DNA of 64,000 bases, from the NCBI GenBank assembly GCA_011109175.1, contig RDEW01000045.1:364748-428747 (forward strand). Direction: 5' to 3'. This stretch comes from Dicyema japonicum (lineage: Eukaryota; Dicyemida; Rhombozoa; Dicyemidae). Positions 33,506 to 43,386 of this stretch are shown piece after piece. Numbering within the stretch: the first letter of the stretch is position 1; every line of letters begins with the position of its first letter. The notes beneath the pieces were generated by a model, which saw only the letters and a list, made by a program, of their open reading frames with translations, had not been told where the DNA came from and did no database searches. The position numbers and the translations under genes were made by a program.

Positions 33506-34980
33506 GGGTTATATTAGAGAAATTGGATTTGAACTCGCCATAGGTTAAATCCTCTAGTGCAGCCAGAGTAAGCTATGAAATAAAATTATACTAAGTCCAA
33601 GGGTTAACTCAAACTAACTGATTTCGTGATCCTGACGTGTTCCGGTAGACACCAGGCACAGTTGATTCAGAGGACAATGGCAAGGAAGCTGAGGTCGATA
33701 CCAGAACTCACCACCAGATCGAAATCCGTCATCTTTTGAGTTAGGTGAATCCGATGACGCTACTAAGGAAAGAGAAGTCTTCTATTAAGTGACCACACAG
33801 CACCAATCTGAATTGACTGAAGTATATAGGGTTGAAACGACGACGTCTAAAAAGATCGTTGGTTTGTGGGAACAATTTTAAATGTCTATCATTGATTTTA
33901 TTTACAAAATAGGATTTTTCAAAATCTTCTTCGATGCCAGGAACAGGCACTTCGTTGATACGGAAATCGCTAAGCGTCAATTTTGAATCACTTAACGGAA
34001 CTTTCCATAGCACCCCTTGGGCCAAAAGTCAATTCGTATTTGGAATCCTTTACAAAATATGAGACGAAACCTTCTCTCTAAGGAGATTAATCCAGGAAGA
34101 CGTTCACTCAATTAACGCCGCTCCTAAAGATATCCAGCCTTGAGGAGAATGCGTTTCCAATCTCTCGTATAGCACCTCTGATGGCAGGGCCGATCACATC
34201 CGAATTCTAAAACGGGGATGGAACAAAGCTTAAATAGTCCCCAAGCGATAAATTAAATTGTATCTATCACTGCAAGAATAACTGACAAATCGAGATTGAG
34301 ATTCATCAGAGTTTCTGGAAAACCGTCCGAAATAAATATGGAAACTAAACTTTTATTTGTAATACAGTAAATTTGTCTCAGATAGTGATACATGTTTGGG
34401 GAATCCTTAAATTTTTATCTCCGTACAAAGTAGTCTCGAATCACTTTATACAGATTTTACAAATTCATATGACCACATAAAGATGTCGAAGACAACTAAT
34501 TAAATAATCCCAGCTTTTAACAACTGGAAGACTCTCAAGTTTCCACCAGGGATCCCACTGATTTTTTGAGTTGTCTCCTTGAATTTCGACAGACGAACTT
34601 GATTGACAAATCCTTCCTAAAGACCGATTGGGATTTCTCGGATAGTCGGTCGTTCACATACGTGCTGATCAAGTCAATCCGCTTGCGATTAATTCCTGAA
34701 CCTCGAAGAAAATCAGGGCACACAAGAAGAGTTAATTAATCAAAAAGTTATGAAGATCTAGAAGTTTGATCTCCACTAGACCAATGTTCAATTTCTTCCG
34801 AGCAATTCTCGAGTGACTAAGTATTATTAACTAATTCAACCTCCGTACTGTCGACTTCAGAGTTAGTTGAGAAGGTATAGATGCTATCTTTAGTCTCACT
34901 TCCCTTTTGATAAGACTCAATGTAGCAACTCGGCATTAATCCAAAGGCCATATTCCGACTAAAATAAACAACAAATTTCA
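33506..34980. other. Unassigned, two unexplained minus-strand frames
   Basis: Minus-strand frames at 34025-33741 (contains KVPLSDSKLTLSDFRINEVP and PGIEEDFEKSYFVN) and 34723-34535 (contains RIDLISTYVNDRLSEKSQSV) have reasonable composition but resemble nothing I know. They may be exons of an unknown gene or retrotransposon debris. No splice structure linking them was found. Confidence 0.25.
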
Positions 34981-36148
34981 CTAGTCGGAATCCTCAGGCA
35001 TATAATTCATGAAATTGAGGAATGAGTGACTCCGAGCTTGTTGAGGACCCATCCTATTAGACGGATCTACTTTAAGTAGTTCATCGAGGAATGAAAAGTA
35101 TAAAATCGAGTCTTTGACAAATCCAGAGTACTGGGATTCATGGATTTCCCAGGTGGGAAGATTATCAAAAATCATCGACAATTGCTTGTATAAATTAAAC
35201 TCTATTACCGGTTTAATGACTTTTATTTCTGTCAGTTTTGTGATTCCGTCTCTATAATACTCTTCTTCTGACTAGTGAATGTAGACACGTGCTACCTTCA
35301 TTAGCCACATTTGACCGTATAAAATAGACATATGCCACGAAAAAAACTTACCACAGTTATCTGCTTCAATGATCATATCGTCTGGGGGCATCTCTATATG
35401 TTTAGTGATGCAACAGAGCTGAGAATTTGAAAACGATTAACCTGTTGGTATTCGTCCTCTCCCGGAAAAAGAATGAACCCAGAAAAGAGCTCGGCAATAA
35501 TGCAACCGAGTGACCACATGTCAATTTTATCGTCGGGTTTGCACCCCATCAATACCTCAGGGGCTCTAAAATAGAAAACCTACGTGACCTGTAGACTAAG
35601 GTCTGTAAATTTATGAAATCCTTTATCTCGTCAATGAAGACGGCCGATCCAAAGTCAACCAACCTCACGATATAAGGGTATTTGTGGTGATCCACCAGCA
35701 TAATGTTGGAGGGCTTCAAGTCCGTATGAACAATGTCGTGTTGTTGAAGTTTCGATAACGCTTGCACCATCTAGACGTTAAGAAACTCTGACCTGATATG
35801 TAATCGATCGGATTGCGTGAATTGGGAGTTGCTTCTCTGTTTCCATGAATTCTTTTAAGGTAATAGAGAGAAGCTCAGTCACTAAACATCGGAATCCACG
35901 ATGGCTGCAATAGTCGATTATTTCGAAAATAAAGTGTTCTGCTCCCTTATTTTCTTTTAGAATCCACAGAATGTAGTCCTTAGATTAGATTCATGAGGTA
36001 CCTCGAAGTAATAAGCATTTTCGTTTTTCTTGTTGATTCGAATGAGTTTAAGAGCCACTGAAGTCCCAGTTCTAACTTGAGTCGCCTTATAGACTTTTGC
36101 GAATGCTCCCTGACCAATGTAACTATGTGCGGTGTATGATTCATCCAT
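34981..36148 (-). CDS. HIPK/DYRK-like protein kinase
   Basis: Six exons: 36148-36002, 35978-35793, 35770-35589, 35565-35442, 35418-35296 and 35271-34981. The introns are 23, 22, 23, 23 and 24 nt. The total is 1053 nt, giving 350 residues with no leftover frame. Motifs in order: glycine loop IGQGAFAKVYKA, VALKLI lysine, catalytic loop HTDLKPSNIMLVD, DFGSA, YRAPEV split by intron 3, DMWSLGCIIAEL, LFPGEDEY, then GKFF...WLMKSEEEY and DPSNRM. HxDLKPxNIMLVD, DFGSA and the W.L...EE insert fit the HIPK branch of the CMGC kinases. The usual glutamate of KPEN is serine. The activation-loop LQTLVY keeps the tyrosine next to RAPE. The protein is little more than a kinase domain, whereas known HIPKs carry long tails. 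It probably acts in signalling or transcription control. Confidence 0.9.
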
Positions 36149-36820
36149 AGATGTGATAATCTGATTAATTTAAGCTAAAACTACATCGTTTTTGTATATT
36201 TGGCAATCACCTTCTGTTGGTTCCCCCAATAATATTTTGGAGGGGTTGGGACCTTTATTAGTAATTTTTGATTTCGAATTATCACCCATATATTGTGGAG
36301 TATGAATCGTCTAACGTGAACAACGCTGTTGATGACGGAAAATTCAATTAAATTCCAGATTTTACGGCTTAGGACCCACTCTTGTCGGACAGGAAGTAGA
36401 CAAATTGTAATTCATGTGTAAGAGTGTAACCTGAATAAAATACTTTTATAGACTTAATTACGCAAGAAAAAATCATCATTGATTGTGATCAATCGATTTT
36501 ACTATTATTGGGGAATATTGTTGTAAAACTATAAAATTGGTCTTCAGTGAGGATCACCCCCTAGTATTGGAGAAGTTATGTTATTTCCCCCATTACGACA
36601 AAAGACCCTCAAGTCATTCTCAAGTAGGCACTCCCTGAGATAGGCATTTTAGATTATTCTTAAATTTGCTTATAAAATAGCATTTCATTAAATAAATATA
36701 TGAACGGGTTAAATCAGGAGGGATGCAAAATCAAGGCAGGTCCAAGGTACTTCGACTGCCCTCCCTTTGTCCTTAGTCACTTAATTGATAATAATTCATA
36801 TAATTAGGTAATGATTTAAG
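36149..36820. other. No gene seen
   Basis: Upstream region of the kinase gene; AT-rich with no recognisable coding block. Confidence 0.4.
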
Positions 36821-36840
36821 AATAAAACGGTACCCTCGAA

Positions 36841-37110
36841 TTGTTAACAAATCTATTAATAGAATCCAATTTTCATACATTAATGGTAGATAATGCTGAT
36901 TTTATGAGTTATAGATTAATTAGAATAATCCCCATCGTAATTGAGACAACAGGAGGAATAAGCTGGAAATCGCTTCTTTTCTTAAAGAAACTAGGACGTC
37001 TAGCTACATTAAAAAGCGTGAGACTAGGTGGCTTCTCCATTTGATCTCTGTAGGGATCGGGAGAGGCAAATCAACGTCAATTATGTTGGGGGATTACTTT
37101 TGATTGATTT
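36841..37110 (+). mobile_element. GII C-terminal fragment
   Basis: The plus strand reads IPIVIETTGGISWKSLLFLK, then after a frame change RETRWLLHLISVGIGRGK and a stop near 37110. These are the last two blocks of GII elements (PVVVETSGVFGPKTVSFLR and RETEWLFQRISLAVVRGN). It is a truncated copy. Confidence 0.7.
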
Positions 37111-37276
37111 TTGTGTTGTTGATTATTTATCAAATAATGAAAGTTAAAGCTGTTGTTTATGTCCGATTGTGAAACGACAAAAATCGATAATTTCAATTTT
37201 GTTCTACTGAAAATAATTTAGTGCTTATTTTGATAAGGGTAGAACACTTACGAGGAGATTTCGAAAATAATTTTTC

Positions 37277-37580
37277 ACAATTAAAACAATTATGAAAACT
37301 TATAATTTAGTCTTTGATTTTAGTGAATTGTTAGTGTTATTTATTGTAAGTGCTAATGATATACTTAAGGTGATTGTTAGGGGTAGACATAGGATGTATG
37401 CTAATGTTAGACTTATAAGATATGATATGGATATATTTGGTGATTTGTGGTATTGGATTTTTGGTTCGACACAGAGCTGTCTTTTGTACGTGGTAAACAG
37501 CGTGACAAAAAACATTGTTGCTGATGTGTTGAGCCTCCGCTTCGAGAGTCACAATTCCATCTTGTTATTGGAGGACTGAA
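37277..37580. other. Strand-skewed T/G-rich tract
   Basis: Between about 37320 and 37440 the plus strand has only about five cytosines in 120 bases, with many G and T. The minus strand, read as protein, is a string of hydrophobic and hydroxyl residues (ISISYLISLTLAYILCLPL). The bias resembles mitochondrial DNA, but no mitochondrial gene can be named. Confidence 0.3.
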
Positions 37581-37639
37581 TCACTGAGATCCTGATTTGA
37601 CGGCTTTTGCTCGTCTCCCAATTAGGAAGTTATTATTAT

Positions 37640-38405
37640 TATTAACAAGCCAAAAATCACCAGCTAGAACTAATTAAACCGAACAAAATAAAAAAGAGAA
37701 CAAAAAAAAGATGAAAGAAAGGCTTTAAAACAAAAATGTTACCACAACAGTGAAGTTCGGAAAAGGGAACGTAATGGTTTGGAGCGCATTCACATCGGAA
37801 TGTTTTTCGGAACTTATGTGGAAAAGGAATTATTAATGGGAACTTAAGCATCTTGGCAGATAATTTGTTGCCTTTTTTGGAGAAAACAGGAATACGGTCT
37901 CTAATTTTTCAGCGAGATAATGATGATCCAAAGCACACCTGCTAGGTGGCTAAAGATTTTTCAATGAACAGGGAATTGAGTTATTACAATGGCCCCCTCA
38001 AAGTCCCGATTTGAATCCAATCGAGCACGTGTGGGCCTCCATGAAACAAAAAATAAGGGGAACCGAATTAAAAAAAGAGTGACCTATTCGAAGAATTGAA
38101 AAAAATTTGGAACGATCTCACGATAGAATATGCGAAATCGCTTATTGGGTCAATGCAAAGTAGAATTTTAGAAGCAATAAATGCTCAAGGGGGTCATACT
38201 AAATTGTGAACTATTTTTTGTTCTCTTTTTTAATTTGTTTGAAAAAATTGGGTTTAAATACTTACCAAAATATTTGACGTTTGGATTTTTGTAAAAGGCA
38301 AAAGTTAAGCTTATAATTTAAAATTCAATTTTTTATTAAAAAAATTAATCTTTATTCAGAAAAAAATTGAGAAATTGGCTGTTCCGTTTTTTATTTGCAT
38401 CGCTG
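37640..38405 (+). mobile_element. Tc1/mariner transposase C-terminal half and right end
   Basis: From about 37735 the plus strand reads VKFGKGNVMVWSAF, FQRDND-PKHT (second catalytic Asp), LLQWPPQSPDLNPIEHVWAS (catalytic Glu) and MQSRILEAINAQGGHTKL with a stop at 38208. The element ends at a TA at 38406; read inward, its terminal repeat starts CAGCGATGCAAATAAAAAAC. The matching left repeat and the N-terminal half are not found, so it is a 5' deletion. At least two frame breaks make it inactive. Confidence 0.85.
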
Positions 38406-38659
38406 TATGTGTGCTGAAAATCATGAGGGTGTCAAATGTTAGTCTCAGAATCTTGGCTTGTTTCTTATTTGGGATTAGTTCACCATTCAAAAATAGTTCA
38501 GCCGAATAGCTTGATAGCCTTCTATTCGAAGAAAAAAAGAGAGGTAAAGGACTTTTCTGACATTGAATTTCTTTTCAACCATTCATGGAGTCTTTCCAGA
38601 ATACTTTGTAACGGTGACAAGGGTAAACCATGTGGCACGCCGTTTGAAAGAAATTGAGA

Positions 38660-39490
38660 CCGATTGGCAGGATTTTGTTACGACTTTTCTTCTTCTACCA
38701 GTGAGAAAGTTCCCGAGCCATTTTCTTTGAATTCTTTCCAATTCGCAAAGCTGTAGTTAGTTATTGTTGGGCATTGTCCTTTTATCCGTGACCTTGTTTT
38801 GACCTCCAAAAATATTGGGTTGTGGTCACTTCTGGTGTCATAATTCACTGACCAGTCAATAAGTGGGGCCAAGGACGGTGATGACAATGAGATGTCGATA
38901 GAAAAGGTTTATCATTAGGTCGAGTAGGTGTTCTTGTATGAGATGCAGGATCATTGAGTATACATAGGCTGTGGAGGTCCTCAATTATCATCTTCCCTCT
39001 TTTGTCGTAGGTTTGTCCTGTCAGCCACAGTGAGTGCTTCGCATTGAAGTCACCACAGATAATCACATCCTTTAGTGACGCGAGAGGAGTGAGTCTGGGA
39101 GCACTGGACGAGCAGGAACTTAGCGGTGGGAAATATGCGTTGACAATTATTATTGATAGTCTTGGGAATCGTACTTTGGTAACCAAAAGTTCGAGATTTC
39201 CATATCCTTAAGCTTAACTAAGTACTGTTAGTTAAGTCCTCAATTGGAATGCCGTTGCAGATAACTGTGAGAAGACCCCCACCAAGTTTGCCAATTCTGT
39301 CTTAGCGAATTACTGTGAATCCCGGAAATACCGGTGTTAAATTCTTTGGAGAAAGTGGATAGGTTGAAGATATAGGCTAATGAATTAGCAACAGATCAAT
39401 GTGATTTTCTTTCACAAATGTCCGAAGTTCGAGTATCTTGTTCTTGATTCCATTTATGTTTAGTTGGACTATTCTGGCTGGTTTACCTCA
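38660..39490 (-). mobile_element. Jockey-like APE endonuclease region
   Basis: Minus strand from 39490: LNINGIKNKILELRTFVKEN (start of an APE domain), then in frame 39186-38845 SIIIVNAYFPP, IICGDFNAKHSLWL and LCILNDPASHTRTPTRPNDK, and after a frameshift DWSVNYDTRSDHNPIFLEV. The order and the GDFNAKH and SDHNP motifs define an almost complete APE endonuclease of the jockey type. The RT that should follow is missing. Confidence 0.85.
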
Positions 39491-39499
39491 ACGTCTCCG

Positions 39500-40560
39500 C
39501 AGCGGCGCAGGCCTTCCTTATTGGTTCACCCGTGAAGATAGGGGAAAGTGTGTTTCTTTTTTTCAAATGCCACCACGTCGTCGGCGAGCCACATGACATT
39601 GCTAATTCTTTTTAGCAAGTTCGTAAGCAAAGATCAAGTTCTGGAAGATGGTCGTTTCAAATATCTTTTGTAAAGATGGTTGAATTTTATATATTTTTAT
39701 TAATTTATTTATTTAATTAGTTTTAAAAGCTGTTTTACAATATGGTAAACCTTTTACTACAATAGTACATTATTCAACGTGTATAGACTCGTTGTTGTGG
39801 TCTTTTTCTTTTTACTGTTTTATAGTCTTTTTTTATTGTATTGTAGTATATTTTCTTAAATATAATATGTATTATTGGTTCGTCAAATAGTGTTGAAGGA
39901 TGTTATCAAAATGTCTGATATATATATATTTTGGTGATCTATAAATATTGATTATTCTCCACTATTTGATTGTTCGATCTTTATTTCCCAATTTTTTCTA
40001 TGGCTATTTCGGAACTTTATTGTAATTTTGAAATTCAATTTGTTTCCCATGATTTTCCTTGGAATTTTTGATCGTCGGCTTCCCTCTTCCTTTAGGAATA
40101 ATTATTCCACTTGATAATGTTGTATACTTTTTATTTATTCAAACTTTCTTAAATTTGCCATTTATTGTAATTCTCTATTTTTCAATGATATATGCCACAA
40201 TTTTTGAAATTTATTTTTTTAATAATTAAAATATTGACCACCTTTTTTTCAAATTTTGAAACTTAAGATTATTTCTGCTCCTGAATTATTTAATAATGCC
40301 TCACTGTCTTAGTTTATGAATTTAGCAATTATCCAAAATCAATATCTATTAACACATTTATTTATTGCATTAGTTATGAATCCCAGGAACAACGCAGAAT
40401 TATATAAAACATCAATAATCTCTTCATATTCTAAACCTTCCTTGAATCAATGGCACATTAAGGTATATTTCTTCATTTTTAGGATGGCTATATGAAAATT
40501 CTTACTACGCGTTTTTTATCGAATATTTTGATTCCATTTGTAATTCAACATCATCAAAAG
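39500..40560. other. AT-rich gap
   Basis: Very AT-rich, with a short TA run at about 39918. No coding or RNA feature seen. Confidence 0.5.
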
Positions 40561-41110
40561 AAAGAAAATCCATTAAAGCGTTAAGATAATTCGACATAAA
40601 AAATTAATAACACCCATGTCTAACGATTGAATTAATGAGGTTGCATTTTTTGGAAGAAAAAAACAATTCAATGTTGAAAGATGGATATTACTGTGACAAC
40701 TTGCGTAATCAAGAAACAAAACAATTTTTCTCTTTTGCTTAATCATTTGTTCATTTGTATTGGTGAGCGAAGTAATAAATATTTCTGATGTCATCCTATA
40801 ATTTTTGGATGATGAATAGAAAACTCCATGTTTTCAGGGTCAAATTTTTTCATACAGTATGGAGATTTAATTTTCCCCACTGATAATGGTTCAATTTTTC
40901 CTCACTGATAATGGGTTCAATTTTTCTCCACGAACACTGACCTTTTCCTTGCTTCTTTTAATACCGAAGCAGTCTTCACTAGGAGTTGCAAATGATTTTG
41001 ACGGAATCCCCTTAATAAATAATCCAGTCTCGTCGCAATTAAAAATATTTTGAAGACCATATTCTTTTCGTATTCACCATAAAGTAGGACACGGCTCTGG
41101 TGCCTCAAAA
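40560..41110 (-). mobile_element. Pogo/Tigger-like DDE transposase fragment
   Basis: The minus strand reads FNCDETGLFIKGIPSKS (first catalytic Asp) in a frame beside 41108-40917, SEDCFGIKRSKEKVSV, then 40794-40573 with KIVLFLDYASCH (second Asp) and FLPKNATSLIQSLDMGVI. These are successive blocks of pogo-type DDE domains. Several frameshifts and an internal repeat of a GAAAAATTGAACC-like word show decay. Confidence 0.8.
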
Positions 41111-41229
41111 TTTGGAGGTAAAAATAATTCTTTATTTTTTTCCTACATTCTTTGTTTTTTTAATATCTTTAGATAAAATCTTACGAAATTTGTATTATTT
41201 TGTTAGAGTTTGTGGCATAAATTAATGAT

Positions 41230-41605
41230 TATTTTTTTCTAATTCATTCATTGAAAATATGATTGTTTTGAATGTTGCCTACTCATAATCATCATAAAAC
41301 ATTTTATTGGCTGTCTTTTCTTGAATCACGTTGTGGACAGTATTTTCGATGTGATTTTCTTCAATTGAATGTGTTTTTCTATTATATGTTCATTTATTTT
41401 TCGCCAACAATTTTCAATCACATCTGAAGAAATACTTGTATACGTAATTCCAATAATCGTTATCACATGATTTCAGTTTGATTTCAATTAGTTTTGGAAA
41501 AATAAGTTCTTCGGAAAAAAGAGTAAAAGATATTAAATTAATAAATCTTGACTTTAAATGCCTTTATTATTCCCATGTCTAATGGCTCTACAAGTGACGT
41601 TTCAT
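41230..41605 (-). mobile_element. Pogo-like transposase C-terminal scrap
   Basis: The minus strand has NNETSLVEPLDMGIIKAFK at the end of frame 41912-41538, followed by SDVIENCWRKINEHIIEK. These match the pogo copy at 42399-43370 (NTTALLQPLDMGIINSFK, TILNCWKKINEQ). It is fused in frame to RTE endonuclease sequence on its upstream side. Confidence 0.65.
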
Positions 41606-42000
41606 TATTTAACCACTTCACAAGAGCCATATTACTTATAGACCCGCAGTGTGGCGCATAAAAATTTATAATTGTCAGAAAGCTCTTCAAAGGAGGTAAG
41701 TCTTTTAGACGGGTTTGTATGACACAGATGCTGTCATTCACACTCCATACACGGTGGACTGCACTTGTCAACTTTGAGTGGATGGTAAATCCAAGTCCAT
41801 AATATTTAGAGTCGCTCAGTTGACATATTATTCGATATTCGCCATAGTTCTCATCAAGACTACAAGTAACTTTCGTCTCTTGTAGGCATCCAATAGATAC
41901 TTGGTATCTCACCAGGTCGTAGATAAGCCTCTAGCATTGAACGTAAGGGGCTTTAGACGAGATACATCCCTTTGTATCCTTTGAATCTTAGACATTTTTC
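41605..42000 (-). mobile_element. RTE-like APE endonuclease fragment
   Basis: Minus-strand residues QVSIGCLQETKVTCSLDENY, YGLGFTIHSKLTSAVHRVWS and SICVIQTR...LTIINFYAPH are the N-terminal half of an APE domain; LQETKV holds the catalytic Glu. The style fits the RTE-like family whose RT occurs at 8153 and 19500. It breaks off at NFYAPH and joins pogo sequence. Confidence 0.75.
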
Positions 42001-42398
42001 TTAACTGCGATCCAATTAAGAAACGAGGCACGTCATCATTTTAACAAAAAAACTATTTTTTGGCAGAAATAATAGTTTAACATTCAAATAAGAAAAATTT
42101 TTTCACATGTTGCATTGTCTAGCTTCAACAATATTTTTCTATTTTGACAAATCATTTTTTCGTTCAGCTTGCACAGCAATATTAAAAATGTCTAAAGTAT
42201 ACAAGAATTTTTTGATGCTGCATACATCACTCCGTCTTCAATTTAGTATTACAGTAGGACTCCGCCCCAATAGAAAAGTGTCCCAAATATATAGAGTATA
42301 CTAAATTATTACATTTTTAACCTCTCTATTCGTATTTTTAAATAATTATTTTTACAATACAATGTTTTGCTTCATATTGCAAAAAGGAATCAATTTAT

Positions 42399-43370
42399 TT
42401 ATGAAAAATAATCAGTTATTTTGTTCACAATGGAATATTTGTTTCTTAGCATTTTTGAAATTTTAGTCCTAAATTCATAGTATTCTTTAAGCCCTTCAGG
42501 ACAAATGTTAAATAATGATGATTCAAGAATATTCATAATATTTATTGTATCTTTTAAATATAGCCCATCCATCTCATTATTTCCATTATACAAAGCCTCA
42601 TTGTCTTCTATTCCATTTATTTCAAGTTCTGTTAAATCTGAAATATGTTCATCAATTAATTCGGATTCTTTTTTTGAATTTGTTTCATGGACAAATGTTC
42701 TTTGCTCATTTATCTTTTTCCAACAATTCAATATTGTAGTTTTTGTTACACGAGTCCATGCTTCTCCCACAAATGCGAATACTTGTCTCATATTGATCTT
42801 CAACAGGGCATCATAGTATTTATTAGCATCGTCAAGACATATTATTTCATAAAGAAAATTCTTATAACATGATTTGAATGAGTTTATGATCCCCATATCT
42901 AAAGGTTGAAGAAGTGCTGTTGTGTTTTTAGGAAGTTTAAGAAATGATAAGTTTGAATATTCCTGACATTTGTGACAACGAGCATTATCCATAATAATCA
43001 AAATTTTCCTGTTTTTTTAACCATTTCGAAGTTTATTTTTTGTAGCCATGTATCAAAAATATGCATCGTCATCCATGCATTTTTTGAAGCTGTATATAAA
43101 CCTAAATTTAACCCAACACAATATACCCCATAATCTTCTGTATTTATATTTTTTAAGCATCTTGGGGATTTGAATTTCCCGATAACAAGGGGTTTTAATT
43201 TCTCGCCTTCACGGCTGCAGCATAAAAGAACTGAAACTCGTTCTTTACATTTCGTTTTACCAAAACAATCATCATTTGAAGAGACAAATGATCTACATGA
43301 ATCTTTTTTAATAAAAAGAGAAGTTTCGTCGCATTTAAAGTTTTATTTTTTTAGTAATCGTTAAAACAAA
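42399..43370 (-). mobile_element. Pogo/Tigger-like DDE transposase, C-terminal two thirds
   Basis: The minus strand reads NFKCDETSLFIKKDSC, KTKCKERVSVLLCCSREGEK, LKPLVIGKFKSPRCL and NAWMTMHIFDTWLQ, then after a frame break frame 43001-42399 with IIMDNARCHKC, LPKNTTALLQPLDMGI and TILNCWKKINEQRTFV. The catalytic aspartates lie in CDETS and DNARCH, with the third acidic position in the D-x-GI block region. The DNA-binding N-terminus is missing, probably cut by the neighbouring GI element at 43387. One frame break only, so it is fairly recent. Confidence 0.85.
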
Positions 43371-43386
43371 ACAAACAATAGTCATA

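Noticed and set aside
33506-33590. tRNA-like sequence on the minus strand (GAGTTCAAATCC resembles a B box)
   Set aside because: No acceptable cloverleaf could be drawn and no second copy was found.
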